DNA of 17,508 bases from Gryganskiella cystojenkinii (GCA_015852425.1 JAAAIG010000803.1:1-17508), one strand, 5' to 3'. Positions 7,901 through 16,982 are shown, counted from the first letter of the stretch. Notes: generated by a model not told the origin, from the letters alone. A program made the numbers and translations.

Positions 7901-9013
7901 AGATCAACACGAATTGGAAGAGTGTTGATATAAGGACCGAATACGTTCTTAATCGAAGCAATACGACCACGACTGGAGACGACGGTACCAAAGACAACTC
8001 GCTCTTGACCACTGATTCTTGACATTACTTGAGCCCATGCGAGATGACAAATTCGAGCTGAGCTGACTCCAAGCTTCTTCGAATGGTATTTCAGCCTCTT
8101 GTCCAATCTCACGGATAGACTTCGACGAGCCTCGTGGGCAGTAGTGCCATGTTGGTTCCCGTTGATCATTCCGTAAGGAAGAGTGACAGATTCGACACCA
8201 TCCAACATCTTGGTGAAAAATTGTTGAAAATCTTGAGAGCTTGGACCAGAGCGAATTTCAGCAATGACATCCCGGAACTGTTGAGGTTTTTGCAAATTCT
8301 CGGAAGTTCCAGTTAGGAAAGCGTGGGTCTCAATCATGATTCTCTGCATCGTCATTTGGTCACCACCAATGTGATGAGAGAACTCGTCAGCGATCCAACG
8401 ACCATCAGTGTCCTGGACGACCGCGAATCGATTCCATGTGGCCCGGGTTAGATCTGACTTGTAATGGCTCGGATGGAACATTGCTGTCAATTGATCAGGA
8501 ATAGGACCATTTCCTGGGTCAAATGATAGTTCGATTACAGGAACTTTGAGGGAGCGCAGGACAACTTGAACAGGATTTGATAATCCCTCCCAGACCACGA
8601 CGGTGCGCATTATGTCATTTCGTTCGATGACCTTTTGGTATGCTTCCAAGTAGCAATCGAGTAATTCTCTTGTATCGAAAACGAATCTTGAGGTTGTCAG
8701 ATATGGATCACCTTTTTGAGAGGCGATATAATGGAACAGGATCCCATCTTGAATCGGCGACAAGGCATAGATGTCTTGAATATTTTCGGCACCACCTTGA
8801 ACCAGGGATGCGATGAAGTCGATTTCGTCTTGGAGTAATGCTGAAGGCAGCAGATTGGTAGATATCCTTGGACGAATAACCTCAGTCTCTCGATGTGTTT
8901 CGAATAGTGGTGTTGGTTGCGAGGGATTCTAATGCAATGAATAAATAGCTTTCCGTTAGTGAGATTCAATCATTTTTACGAAAGGTTATGCTTTTGCGTG
9001 CACAACTTACCAT
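4936..9013 (-). CDS. One-module nonribosomal peptide synthetase (C-A-T-TE), two exons
   Basis: Activates one amino acid, condenses it with a donor and releases the product by thioesterase. Coding is complement(join(4936-8928, 9011-9013)), 1331 residues. Residue numbers below are for the spliced protein. C domain about 55-470: entry motif NIQDIYALSPIQDG, then HYIASQKGD (67-75), RNDIMRT and HHIGGDQ (186-192); the first two look like a dual epimerisation/condensation domain. A domain about 500-990: YTSGSTGKPKG (649-659), YGPTETT, MYKTGDL, NGKLDL. Binding-pocket residues D695 G696 H699 T738 L760 A762 D786 V794 D795 K983 match no substrate code I know. T domain: FFDLGGHSLL with Ser1039 for phosphopantetheine. 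TE: GWSFGG with Ser1171, Asp1198 and His1299, an apparently complete triad. No upstream A-T pair exists, so the donor must come in trans. The style is bacterial, as is known for Mortierella NRPSs, and the gene is intact apart from the motif changes. Confidence 0.95.
8929..9010 (-). other. 82-base spliceosomal intron directly after the NRPS start codon
   Basis: The minus-strand coding frame meets TAG at 8931-8929, which is best read as the 3' splice site TTGCATTAG. Upstream are a branch sequence ACTAAC (8960-8955), about 27 bases from the acceptor, and a consensus donor GTAAGT (9010-9005). The donor immediately follows ATG (9013-9011). Splicing joins ATG to AAT CCC in phase 0 and adds 56 residues ahead of SPIQDG, including the entry motif expected before a condensation domain. 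Confidence 0.85.
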
Positions 9014-9079
9014 GTCGTTATTTGCTCGTTCTGTTGGAGGTCAATATTAATTATCCGATTTGAGTGGCAACAGCGAAAG

Positions 9080-9086
9080 TTATATA
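9080..9086 (-). promoter_or_regulatory. Probable TATA box of the NRPS gene
   Basis: TATATAA on the minus strand, 67 bases upstream of the ATG. It would place transcription start near 9050-9060 with a leader of about 40-45 bases. This spacing supports ATG 9013 as the true start rather than an internal exon. A second TATATAA-like site lies near 9164-9157. Confidence 0.5.
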
Positions 9087-9130
9087 GCGCTCGTGGTTTT
9101 TTTTGTCGGGCCGTTGTGGTGTAACTAGAA

Positions 9131-9744
9131 TGGAAAGGCTATGTTAAATTCGACTCCATTATATAGACAAAAACCAATGCAGCGCTACAAGAACAACGAA
9201 TGAGAAAGATTTGATGCTTACACTCAGCGGGGAGCAAGGTCTCTTCCCAAAAGCACGGAACGATGGTATCACGCACACTGACGATAGAATTAAAAAGAGG
9301 GCAAAGATAGATCCAGTCTGAGGATGAAAGAAAAGAGAAAACGGGAAGAAACCAGAGGTCGTGAGCAACAAAGAGAAACGTCATGAGAAGACCTGTGAGC
9401 AAACCAATGACTTACGAGCGAACGGGTACAAAAGCTCTTCCCGCTTTGTATGAGGTATGAAGTACGGCTGAAAAGAGACAGGGTCGAACCGATTCTGTCT
9501 GTAAAAACAAAGAAATGGAAAAGAAAATAATCGATTGTGAGTGAGAAGACAGAGAACGAAGTGGAAGCACGGAAGAAATAAGCACCAAAAGTAACCTACA
9601 AGGACACGGTAGGGTCTTTAACGGGGTCCAAGAGAAAGAATTCAGAAGGGAATTCCAATAAGAACGAAGAAACACCAATTCTATTTAATAACACCAAAAA
9701 AATAACAAAGGGGATATAACGGGGGGATGGAATCTAGTCAGTAA
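9131..9744. other. Purine-rich intergenic region, no gene seen
   Basis: Plus-strand sequence is A/G-rich. Minus-strand frames at 9139-9402 and 9412-9678 are rich in F, L and S, as expected of the complement of a purine tract, and show no domain. A GTAAGT followed 17 bases later by CACAG (9388-9416, minus) is too short to be an intron. The stretch probably holds distal NRPS promoter sequence. Confidence 0.4.
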
Positions 9745-10110
9745 GCAAGGCAGGATCATAAGGAAGAGCCGACTGGGACAGGAAACAAAGTCTCCTGCCA
9801 CAAGGGTTGTTATACCTCAGAACCAGACTGGAAGGACGGGATCGATGATAAATGGTATCTCCGGGTATCCAGGTACCAAGGTTATAAACGTGAGGCCGGA
9901 GGGGTCGATTGGGATGCGAGGGCCGAGAGGTCGCCGGCACTTGTGCTGATCAAGGGTGTTTTCGATCTTGCGAGGTCGCTTAATGACAAAAACGACAAGT
10001 ACTCGATGGCCAGGAGAGATATCGAGAACTGGTCAGATCAAACTAGACCCGAAAGACTGAGGGGAGTCGAGCGGTATACGTTTTGCTGTTACGCTTTCAG
10101 TATTGGTTGA
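9745..10110 (+). other. Open frame of 121 codons without a start codon, unassigned
   Basis: After TAA at 9742-9744 this frame stays open to TGA at 10108-10110. Its composition is protein-like: charged, few repeats, segments such as DWKDGIDDKWYLRV and ALVLIKGVFDLARSLNDK. There is no ATG until near 10002, so a gene would need an upstream exon, and no phase-compatible splice pair was found. A frame of this length can occur by chance in 17 kb. It may be the exon of a decayed gene; no family is recognised. From 10111 to 10600 nothing gene-like is seen apart from the hairpin at 10426. Confidence 0.2.
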
Positions 10111-10425
10111 GAATCGAAAGGAAAAGAGATTAAAGTCGACGACCGAGGGTCCTGTTTTGATTGTGAAGTTAAGAGCTTGGAACAAAGTGGTCTGGGAGTG
10201 AATCCGAGGGAACAGTGGTGGTTGAGCACTCGAAACAGAATTATCTTCGCTGCGGTGATGAGATTAAATACTGTAAAAGTAGGATTGACAGCAGGAATAA
10301 TGTTCTAAGATCTAATTTGTAAGGAATGAATGAGAAAAAGGCAACCACGGAGGGAGTCTTCTGTTCGCTCTTGTACTTGCGCTTTTTCAAAAATGTTGAT
10401 CATCCATAAAACCAAAAAACCAAAT

Positions 10426-10443
10426 GGCAAAATGCGTTTTGCC
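10426..10443. repeat. Perfect 7-bp stem, 4-base loop hairpin
   Basis: GGCAAAA-TGCG-TTTTGCC in an AT-rich gene-free stretch. No T-run or gene end is next to it, so a terminator role is not supported. Confidence 0.5.
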
Positions 10444-10610
10444 TAAACTCGAAAAACGGAGTCACTCATTTCTCATCATTTTAGACGTAAGTGAAATGCA
10501 TTTCTTTGGATATTATTAACATTGAAAGAAAAGTAAGATTTGAATCGCTCTAAACCAGATTTTCAGCTCCGTTTTGATCATAAATTTAAGATCCAACGAT
10601 ATCAAGATAT

Positions 10611-10980
10611 GGAAGGTCCCTCCCCCTTTTTCTCTTTTTTTTCTGTCCCTTTCTTTTTGGTCTTTTCTCTGTCTCGCCATATTTATATTCTGTCCCTCCC
10701 TTCCATCTTTATCGCTGTCCCTCCTCTTCAAATATTTTTATTTTCTGTCCCTCCCCTTCTTTTCCATCCTGTTTTCATTTTTCCTCTTGGCGTTCTCCTT
10801 ACTTGGTGTTGTCCCTCTCTATTCCCTGCCCTTTATTTCCCTCCCTAGGTCTTAAGCTTTCTTTTTCTCAATTTTCTCCACCACTACATCTTTTCTTTCT
10901 GAACCTCTTTTTCTTTGTCTCTCCCCTCAAATCTCTTTTTTCACCCTCCCTTATTTTATTTTTTTATCCCTCCTCCTAAA
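10611..10980 (+). repeat. Pyrimidine tract with recurring GTCCCT motif
   Basis: About 370 bases are almost all C and T on the plus strand. GTCCCT occurs at 10616, 10645, 10692, 10717, 10747 and 10811, usually as TGTCCCTCC and spaced 25-64 bases. The overlapping open frames (10540-10855) are F/P/L/S-rich products of the composition, not genes. The same motif recurs inverted at 14818-14873. Confidence 0.8.
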
Positions 10981-10984
10981 AAAT

Positions 10985-11377
10985 TGAGAAAAATAATAGA
11001 AAGACAACTCAGAAACAGCTCTCCCCTCGCCTTCGTCTAAAGCGTCCTAACAAGGCACAATTGGAGATCGGTCAAGGGGCGCAGTGAGTGCGCTAAATCT
11101 GAATCCGGCAGTCACGAGGACAAGATCATAAGCAACGAGTGCTCTCTTTATTTACATTGACGAAGGTTCAAAAATTATAGAAAACACCCTACGGACTAAA
11201 TTGTTGACAAAGGTTACCATATCCCACTCTTTTCATTTCAATCGACTCGATTGTGCGGGCAGCGATGTCTGAGACACTGAACCGACTCTAACTTAGGGTG
11301 AGTGTCAGTCATGAAGGTTTCATAATTGTTGTTCTCACTGTTCGTGACTTGTCGGAGTCTGTGTCCCGTCCCCAGGT
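10985..11377. other. Intergenic region, nothing recognised
   Basis: Lies beyond the 3' end of the F-box pseudogene. No open frame, RNA gene or clear regulatory site was found. Confidence 0.4.
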
Positions 11378-12049
11378 CTAGGGTTTCTCTCCATTATTGA
11401 GCCTAATGATCCGGCGTAGTTTTGGCCAACTCTTGCTCATCCACTGGGCTTCCTCGATTCCGATCCGATGACACATCATATTCACATTCAGCTCTTTGAG
11501 CTCCAAAAGACCTGACAAGACTCTGAGCCCACTCTCAATCGACATTTCCAGACGGTCTTGACGAGCAGGCATGCCCAATTCGAGTGCATCCCAATTCTTT
11601 GATCGATCCGTCCCAAGCCACAGTCGTTCAAGGTTTATAAGGGCCGCCAATCGGTTATAGACATGTCGTTGAAGAACATGACCCTGACCAGGCCCTGACT
11701 CCTGGATCCAGTAGCTGTCCCTGAAGTGCTCCTTGTCATTCAAATCCGGCTTTGGAATCCCCGTGATTGAGATGAATAGGAACTTCAACATAGCTGCACA
11801 CAGCCAGGACTTCAACAGAGGTTGTACAGGGCCGGTGAAATCGATACATGTGTTGACACGAATCCCCTGTTAGGCTATTGTCATCCGATCACGGTGTTGA
11901 CTCGTATCCGGCAACGAAAACATCTTTAGACAACGGCGACAAGCCAGAATATCCATCAATATTCCATCCACGTTGAAAAAGTCCCTTTCGCCTTCATTCA
12001 CAGAGGATTCAAGGCCGTGGTGTTGTAGGTGATGCAGGTATCGATAAGC

Positions 12050-12095
12050 TTGTTGCTGTTGCTGTTGTTACTGCTGTTACTGCTGCTGCTGCTGG
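12050..12095. repeat. CTG/GTT trinucleotide microsatellite
   Basis: An impure run of TGT, TGC, CTG and TTA triplets lies inside the F-box pseudogene. On the minus strand it reads as a glutamine run. Slippage here may have contributed to loss of frame. Confidence 0.8.
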
Positions 12096-12881
12096 TTACA
12101 ATCGCGGCTTCGGAGCGGCTTCGTAAAAACTTGCGAACGTATTATCATTAATAAAGCTCTAGTCGTACTTCGTATAATTGCCTCTGAATCGTATACTCTC
12201 GAACCTCGGGAACAAGTCACACCTTGTTGTTCCAATAACCTCAGCGACTTGAGATGGAAGGGAAACTCTTGGACCTGACTCTCCGGAGTGCGAGTGTCCT
12301 CGTATTTATCGTCGCCCCTGTCGTCTTTGTCGTTATCATGTAATTGGTTATGCAACAGCGAATCCTGGACAACTCTCCAGCGCCTTTGTCCACTCGCGAA
12401 GAGGACCATCTCTTCTGCCTCCAAGCGAACCTGAAACGAGATCTCTTCCAACGTTTCGGAGCACTAGCGTAGGATGTATTCGAGATAGTCGGGCTGGATG
12501 GCTACTACAGGGTATGGGAACGTGACGATCTTGGCATGCGGCGCATAGATGTCAGCCAACAAATGGATACACTCTTTGCATCCAAACTTTTATGGGGACA
12601 ACGGTTCAGGAGTAGGTAATGGAGAAGACGTTCGGTCGTGGGTTCGACGGTTCTCGTCGTGTTGTCGATCGCCCTTATGATTGTCACATGCCCAGAGCAT
12701 AGTCGCGAGTGGACGGTCCTCATAACATGGATGAAAGGTGTCGACACGGGTGGCTGGTGTGGGAGGACGTGGACGAGGTGACTGTACTCGGTCAGAGGCG
12801 GAGGTGAAGCTGATCCTGCAGGTCGAGTCGAGATTCTTAGACCGTGGAGTTCCTTGGAATCGGAAGAAGAAAGGGAGGACA

Positions 12882-12903
12882 GAGACGAGGACGAGGACGA
12901 GAG
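12882..12903. repeat. Short GACGAG tandem repeat
   Basis: Three to four units of GACGAG lie in the decayed middle part of the F-box pseudogene. Frames across it are not conserved. Confidence 0.7.
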
Positions 12904-13639
12904 TAGTGCACAGGTTGACGGTTGCTCTTGCTTCTTGTTAGACTGGTCTGATAGAGTAAAAGATCTCGCCTTAGCTCTATTCTTCCATGCTGGTGCTGGT
13001 GGTCATGGTGGCGTCGAGTAGAAATTCGGGATAATCATAATCATCCGCGTCGAAAAATCGGCATCGTGATCAAAGCCATGGCGATCTTGATTGTTGTCAC
13101 TGTCGTTGATGTTGTGGTTGTCGATGGTGCTGATTGAGTCCTCGAGATGCGTAGAGACGTAATCCTGTACCACCAGCTTCAAGATATTCTCGTCAGGGAC
13201 CTTGCAGAGGTCCTGCCAATGAATACTGGAGAAATGTGATGAGTGACCACTTCTTGCAGACCTGGGCACACCGAGCAATTTCCTTGGAATCGAGCTGGTG
13301 CAAGATGATGTCGTCGAGCTCTGGAATCGAGAACATTGAGGGGAGGGGGATGATGTAAATAAAAGAGAAAGAAATGTGTCAACGATTACAGAAGGAGGAT
13401 GGAAAAAGAAACGATGGTGGGTCTGCTGGCTCCCTCAGTATTTAAAAAAAGAAGAGACGTGTTTGTTATGTGTGCGTACTATCGACGAGGTAGAATGGTA
13501 CGAGAAAAATAAATGTCATGGAGGAGGAGCCGAGAAGGATGACTACAAGAGTCGTGATCATGGACAGTGACTGATGAAGGTGATGTAGAAAGGAAGATGT
13601 ACTCAAAAAAAGAGCAGGTTGTGGGGAAAGAGACGAAAA

Positions 13640-14320
13640 GCAGAATGGCGTCCGATGAAATTTATTCGAATTTATTTGTGTGCCGCCAGAAATGAACGAC
13701 TTGCTGTTGTCTTTGAATTCAGTGCCACGAGGGATTGAGACAGGACGAGGTCGCGACTGTTCACCCAACATAGCGAAGGAAAGGTCGAAGGCTATGTCAC
13801 AGAGACCTTCGAGCCTCTTCGTCTTGTCTGACTCGTTCATATTGAGGAGGACTTGCAAGACCAGCCTCTTGAGTTCCTGGACAACTGCGGCTGCTGCTCT
13901 TTGTTATCTTCCCGCCCTTTCGTCGCTATTATTGGCGATCAGTTTACACAGCTCCTGTCTCCATCATGCCACTGCTCCACTGCCTTGGTTTTCCACCTAA
14001 CGACCAATCGCCTCAAACTCTTGGTCTTGGATACATTGTAACGACCTCAAGAACTGGCGATTCATCAAGATCCACGCAACGTTTGACTCTCTGCAGTGGC
14101 TCACATGCATGAGTTGTACCTGGACGTGCGAATCTTGGAGCAACCCATACTTGTGAAAATGCGGGAAGGCTAGGTCTACATTCAGATTAGCGTTCGCCAA
14201 TCCCTGTTGCGACCAAGTCCGATCGCTCTCTGTATGCTGATCAGGTTTCTATAGTTGTTGGATTGATTGTCGTCCGTCACTTCGAGGGTCGTGACGTGCT
14301 CGTCGTTGGAAGTCATTCTT
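13640..14320 (-). pseudogene. Possible second LRR gene remnant
   Basis: Minus-strand pieces in several frames resemble the middle of the same F-box/LRR family: HVTTLEVTDDNQ near 14295, NVAWILMNRQFLRSLQ near 14085-14040, and QELKRLVLQVLLNMNESDK near 13880-13830. They lie upstream of the F-box start at 13336, so they belong to a different copy, of which neither the F-box nor the C-terminal signature is seen. Stops and frame changes separate the pieces. The assignment rests on a general resemblance only. Confidence 0.3.
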
Positions 14321-14689
14321 TAAATCCGTACGGTTGAGTGACATACGTTTCAGCTCGCCCTCAAGATCAAAGATACGCCGACTTTGCCTATGGTGCATAC
14401 CATACAGTTCTGGACAGTAGATCGGTGGCCCCTCAGTCGAGTGTCTTTGGTAGATCTGGACAGACTGGTTTGAGGCGGTATTTTTCCATACGCGATGACC
14501 TGCAACTTACTCTGTTACTACCAAGCTGGAAACAACAGAATTTTGATTACTCACCACAGCTGCTTCTACGAAAAAAATAAAAAAATAAATAAAAAAGAGA
14601 GAGTGGGCGCGAGAGTGGTCATCGGCAGAATGTGCCGAGAGATCTTACCTGAATTGACCTCCACTTCATGCTCTTTGGAAAGTAGCGAG

Positions 14690-14885
14690 GATGACGAGAC
14701 GAAGGGAAGGCAGAAGAGAGAAAAACGGGTGAGGTGAGGAGAAAAAAGGAGAGGGCGGGTTTTGATACGTAAAGAAAGATAGGGATGGAAGGCGGGGAAA
14801 AATAAGACAAGGAGGGGAGGGACAAGAAAAAGGGATTTCAGAGGAGGGACAAAAAAGGGATTGCAGGAGGGACAGAAAATGAGAT
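14690..14885 (-). repeat. Purine tract with inverted AGGGAC motif
   Basis: Almost entirely A and G on the plus strand. AGGGAC occurs at 14818, 14845 and 14868, mostly as GGAGGGACA followed by A/G. This is the reverse complement of the TGTCCCTCC motif in the 10.6-11.0 kb tract. It ends about 130 bases before the protease TATA box. Open frames over it are compositional. Confidence 0.75.
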
Positions 14886-15016
14886 GAGTTCTTCTTGCAA
14901 CATCCCCTCATTGCACCCCAACTCGCAGCCTCCGCTTCTGTTCCATAGCATACCGTTACCTTCCATTCTCGGAGCGTTTCCTTCCCTCGTCATATGAGTG
15001 CTCTGCCAACGGAGCT

Positions 15017-15025
15017 TATATAAAT
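15017..15025 (+). promoter_or_regulatory. TATA box and pyrimidine-rich leader of the protease gene
   Basis: TATATAAAT lies about 95 bases before the ATG. The stretch 15046-15114 is strongly C/T-rich, a common feature around transcription start sites of well-expressed fungal genes. Transcription start is expected near 15045-15055. Confidence 0.65.
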
Positions 15026-15119
15026 CGTACAGAGCAAAAGACATCCATCCTCCTTCCATCCTACGCTCTTCTTTTCACTCCACCCCTCTCCTCTCCACTT
15101 CACTCTTCCTCAGCAAACG

Positions 15120-16898
15120 ATGCATTGTCTTGTAGTCACTTGCGTTATAGCTATGGCAGCGAGCTGCATTGCCGCCAGCCCACTCTCTGCTTCTGCCTCC
15201 CCCCAACTTTTTCAGCACTATAAAGAGTTTCACCGACGCACTACCATCCCTCAAAATTGGGAAAAACAAGGACCCGCTCCTCCTGATACGCCTCTACATC
15301 TCAAGATCGGCCTAACGCAACAGAACGTCAACGCCTTTCACCAAAAAGTGGTTGATACCAGCACACCTGGCCATCCCAGCTACGGAATGCACATGAGACA
15401 AGACGAGATTGATGCAATGCTCAGGCCAGCGGATGACAGCGCTCAGCTGGTTCTCGAATGGTTTCGATCACACAACATTCAAGGCGTACTCGTCAAACAC
15501 TCGGTGGAGGCCACAATCACCGTCGCTCAGGCCAACAAGCTGCTCCAAACACACTACAGCACTTACCGCAACATAGTGAGTGGTCACCAAGTCATCCGAA
15601 CCATGGCCTATAGCCTGCCAACCATCATTGCCGACCATGTTGATTACATGTCACCGACGACATCGTTCCCAAGGGAGCATCGAGCGAAAGATGCCATAGA
15701 TGACAGAAAGCACCTTGCCGATGATCCCAGTTGCCTGTATACATTGACTATGCGCTGTTTGCAGAACCTCTATCGGGTCCCCCAGAGATTTCCGCCTGGT
15801 ACCTCTGACAAACGTACTAGTCTTGGCGTAGTCGGATTTGACGACCAATATGCAAACTATCAGGACCTGCAGTCATTTCTAGCAGAGCAACAGCCAGACT
15901 ACGTCGGCACAAACTTCACCTTTATCTCTATCAACGGCGGTTTGAACAACCAAAACTTGTCAGAAGCTGGAAGTGAAGCCAATATCGATATCCAGATTGC
16001 TCGAGGGCTAGCACCTGAATACGAAACTCTGTATTATTTTATAATTCCGACCCCGGCCATGGCAGCCTCCAACTCTACCGACAACAGTGAGTATCATGAA
16101 ATACTTCTGGATTATCTTTTGGCTCAACAGGAGCTCCCACACACGCTTAGCATTAGTTATGGAGGACCTGAGCAGGACATTTCGGAGAAGCATGCGCAAC
16201 GTGTTTGCACTCAATATGCTCAGCTGGGTATGCGCGGCACAAGTGTCATTGTCGGATCAGGGGACTCAGGTGTTGCAGACGGCCAGCCTAAATTTCCAAC
16301 CTCGGTATGCTATTCTAATGATGTCAAAAACGTGACGAGGTTCGTGCCAGTGTTCCCGGCCTCCTGCCCATTTGTCACATCTGTGGGAGCCACAACAAGT
16401 ATGAATCCTGAAATCGCGTCAACCGGCCGTTTTTACTCTGGTGGTGGCTTCTCAAGGTATTTCCCTCGTCCATCATACCAAGACACCGCCGTAAATGCGT
16501 ATCTGAGCCAGCTGCCCAGAGGTCTTTATGATGGTCTCTATAACGCCGCAGGACGTGGCATTCCAGATGTAGCTGCACAGGGTGAACATTATCAGATCTG
16601 GTATCGCGGCAAGCCCGCACTCAAGTATGGCACCAGTGCCAGTGCCCCAACATTTGCCGCTGTGATAACCCATTTGAACGGTCAGCTCTTGAGCCAAGGC
16701 AAGAAACCCATGGGTTTTCTTAATCCGTGGCTCTATGGGCAGGGAAGAGAAGCGCTGAACGACATTTTGTCGGGAAGCAACCCTGGTTGTGGCACTGACG
16801 GCTTTGCAGCAACTCCTGGTTGGGACGCTGTAACTGGGCTGGGTACACCTGACTATGTAAAAATGCTGGCAGCTGCTCTCCTCTGCAATAAGACCTAG
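15120..16898 (+). CDS. Secreted sedolisin-family (S53) serine-carboxyl protease, tripeptidyl-peptidase type
   Basis: Predicted acidic extracellular or vacuolar protease, 592 residues, intronless. Residues 1-19 are a signal peptide (MHCLVVTCVIAMAAS, then small residues). Residues about 25-200 form the S53 pro-domain that acts as chaperone and inhibitor before self-cleavage. The catalytic domain carries the family residues: Glu286 and Asp290 in SEANIDIQ, oxyanion Asp382 in GSGDSG, and nucleophile Ser506 in GTSASAP. The C-terminal calcium site is present (NDILSGSNPGC with Asp548, then GWDAVTGLGTPD with Asp569). Sequons N265, N279, N318, N404 and N590 fit secretion. The first ATG follows a TATA box and C/T-rich leader. 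Length and motifs are complete, so it should be active. Nothing links it to the NRPS; it probably serves external protein digestion. Whether it releases tripeptides or acts as an endopeptidase cannot be told from sequence alone. Confidence 0.96.
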   Translation: MHCLVVTCVIAMAASCIAASPLSASASPQLFQHYKEFHRRTTIPQNWEKQGPAPPDTPLHLKIGLTQQNVNAFHQKVVDTSTPGHPSYGMHMRQDEIDAMLRPADDSAQLVLEWFRSHNIQGVLVKHSVEATITVAQANKLLQTHYSTYRNIVSGHQVIRTMAYSLPTIIADHVDYMSPTTSFPREHRAKDAIDDRKHLADDPSCLYTLTMRCLQNLYRVPQRFPPGTSDKRTSLGVVGFDDQYANYQDLQSFLAEQQPDYVGTNFTFISINGGLNNQNLSEAGSEANIDIQIARGLAPEYETLYYFIIPTPAMAASNSTDNSEYHEILLDYLLAQQELPHTLSISYGGPEQDISEKHAQRVCTQYAQLGMRGTSVIVGSGDSGVADGQPKFPTSVCYSNDVKNVTRFVPVFPASCPFVTSVGATTSMNPEIASTGRFYSGGGFSRYFPRPSYQDTAVNAYLSQLPRGLYDGLYNAAGRGIPDVAAQGEHYQIWYRGKPALKYGTSASAPTFAAVITHLNGQLLSQGKKPMGFLNPWLYGQGREALNDILSGSNPGCGTDGFAATPGWDAVTGLGTPDYVKMLAAALLCNKT

Positions 16899-16982
16899 AA
16901 ACACTTAGCCTCCTACAACTGCGCCCCCACTGCTCTTTTTCACTATAGCTCAACTAGTATAAATACCATCCTCTTTATCATC

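Larger units (their letters stand above)
11378..13336 (-). pseudogene. F-box / leucine-rich-repeat protein, broken by several frameshifts
   Basis: An intact member would be an SCF ubiquitin-ligase substrate adaptor. The minus strand starts at ATG 13336 with an F-box (MFSIPELDDIILHQL, then ARCAQVCKKW), ended by TGA at 13195-13193. The expected continuation, IHWQDLCKVPDENILKLVV, is in a different, overlapping frame (13278-13003), so a frameshift lies near 13200-13235. Middle pieces sit in changing frames: LLHYLL and VSICWL near 12640-12540, LADIYAPH and DYLEYIL near 12560-12470, then LEEISFQVRLEAEE from about 12450. The last frame (11869-11378) keeps the family C-terminus: VYNRLAALINLERLWLG, SGLRVLSGLLELKELNV, HRIGIEEAQWM, WPKLRRI. 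Total span of 653 codons equals a normal gene length, so it decayed by small indels rather than truncation. Family members are usually intronless as I recall, so introns are a poorer explanation. Confidence 0.75.

Noticed and set aside
8761..8763. Codon TTG as the NRPS start
   Set aside because: This codon is an internal leucine in ALSPIQDG. The frame is open for 55 more codons upstream and reaches a consensus splice acceptor.
8697..8969. Separate small minus-strand ORF over the 5' end of the NRPS gene
   Set aside because: It is in another frame and crosses the intron. The NRPS frame itself continues to the acceptor at 8929 with a meaningful condensation-domain entry sequence.
9388..9416. 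Intron on the minus strand (GTAAGT ... CTCACAG)
   Set aside because: The span is only about 23 bases, too short for a spliceosomal intron, and no coding sequence flanks it.
9515..9753. First exon ATGGAAAAGAAA with GTGAGT donor joined to the frame at 9745-10110
   Set aside because: None of the acceptors near 9735-9753 gives the right phase without a stop codon.
10540..10855. Plus-strand ORFs rich in F, P, S and L
   Set aside because: They are products of the pyrimidine tract; overlapping frames all look alike and none has a domain.
13680..14041. Plus-strand ORFs
   Set aside because: They are antisense to the LRR-like pieces; their L/S/C-rich composition looks like a shadow.
14560..14650. 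Intron on the minus strand (CAG/GTAAGA donor, T-rich tract, CGTAG)
   Set aside because: The signals are good, but no recognisable coding sequence lies on either side, so a gene could not be supported.
14838..15059. Minus-strand ORF over the protease promoter
   Set aside because: It overlaps the TATA box and leader of a well-supported gene and has no recognisable features.
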